NCBI RefSeq assembly: GCF_021049245.1
Contig: NZ_CP088020.1
Location: forward strand, 1,556,001 to 1,620,000
Source: Radiobacillus kanasensis
Lineage (GTDB): Bacteria > Bacillota > Bacilli > Bacillales > Amphibacillaceae
Reading direction: 5' to 3'
DNA: 64,000 bases
The stretch's first letter is position 1. Every line of letters starts with the position of its first letter. Positions 63,790 to 64,000 of this stretch are shown one piece after another. The translations under genes were made by a program, and so were the position numbers. A model generated the notes under the pieces. That model was not told where the DNA came from. It was given only the letters and a program-made list of their open reading frames with translations, and ran no database searches.

Positions 63790-64000
63790 ATGACAAGACA
63801 TAAAGTAGAGATTTGCGGAGTAGATACTTCAAAGTTGCCTGTTCTAAAAAACGATGAAATGAGAAAGTTGTTTAAACAAATGCAAGATGGTGATTATTCC
63901 GCAAGAGAGCAGTTAGTGAATGGGAATTTGCGGCTCGTTCTAAGTGTTATTCAACGTTTTAATAACCGCGGAGAATACGGGGATGATCTATTTCAGGTTG
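63790..64000 (+). CDS. sigG: RNA polymerase sigma factor SigG (5' part)
   Basis: The first 70 codons of SigG, cut by the window end. It reads MTRHKVEICGVDTSKLPVL, then LVNGNLRLVLSVIQRFNNRGE of region 2, which is characteristic of SigG. ACGGGAGGG precedes ATG 63790. SigG controls late forespore genes; its place after sigE is the standard spoIIGA-sigE-sigG order. Confidence 0.95.
   Translation, partial: MTRHKVEICGVDTSKLPVLKNDEMRKLFKQMQDGDYSAREQLVNGNLRLVLSVIQRFNNRGEYGDDLFQV

Overview
The window is a chromosomal segment of a spore-forming, low-to-moderate GC member of the Bacillaceae. Gene content and order follow the Bacillus subtilis 'ykt-yla-cta-ylb' region and then run into the mra/dcw cell-wall and division cluster, ending in the spoIIGA-sigE-sigG sporulation sigma cluster. 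Purely Bacillus-type sporulation genes (ylaJ/YhcN family, ylbJ, rsfA, spoVD, spoVE, spoIIGA, sigE, sigG) and a DAP-type murE support this. I cannot fix the genus from sequence alone.

Layout. 1-5.7 kb: small conserved genes yktA, yktB, ykzI-like, suhB, ylaF, ylaH, ylaI, a ylaJ lipoprotein, ylaL and ylaN. 5.8-15 kb: ftsW, then the heme A / cytochrome aa3 (caa3-type) block, with ctaA divergent from ctaB-C-D-E-F, followed by ctaG and ctaM. 15-19 kb: two GNAT acetyltransferases, an AI-2E/YtvI-type membrane protein, yugN and the CBS protein ylbB. 19.5-21.4 kb: an IS1182-family element. 21.5-35 kb: the ylb series (ylbC, D, E, ricF, ylbG, rsmD, coaD, ylbJ, ylbK, sepM, tmcAL, ylbN, rpmF, rsfA, ylbP, panE). 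35.4-50.4 kb: bshC, then mraZ-rsmH-ftsL-pbpB-spoVD-murE-murF-mraY-murD-spoVE. 50.4-54.5 kb: an ~840-bp repeat element invaded by two identical head-to-tail IS110-family copies. 54.7-60 kb: divIB-ylxW-ylxX-sbp-ftsA-ftsZ. 60-61.5 kb: an IS3-family element inside the ftsZ terminator. 62-64 kb: spoIIGA-sigE-sigG (sigG cut by the window end).

Four observations stand out. (1) The IS110 tandem carries a leader RNA in which I can find guide-like segments matching both sides of its own insertion site and at least one side of its donor end, all converging on an AG core dinucleotide; this fits the bridge-RNA model of IS110 recombination. (2) The host of that insertion is a repeat with terminal inverted repeats that recurs in the window, once nested inside a longer repeat whose ends resemble those of the IS1182 element. 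(3) ricF (ylbF) carries an apparent one-base frameshift that separates the conserved domain from an intact Cys-rich tail. (4) murG and murB are missing exactly where the repeat/IS110 block sits, and typA, ylaK/phoH and pycA are missing from their usual positions. Mobile DNA in this window repeatedly lies in operon-end hairpins or intergenic palindromes rather than in genes.
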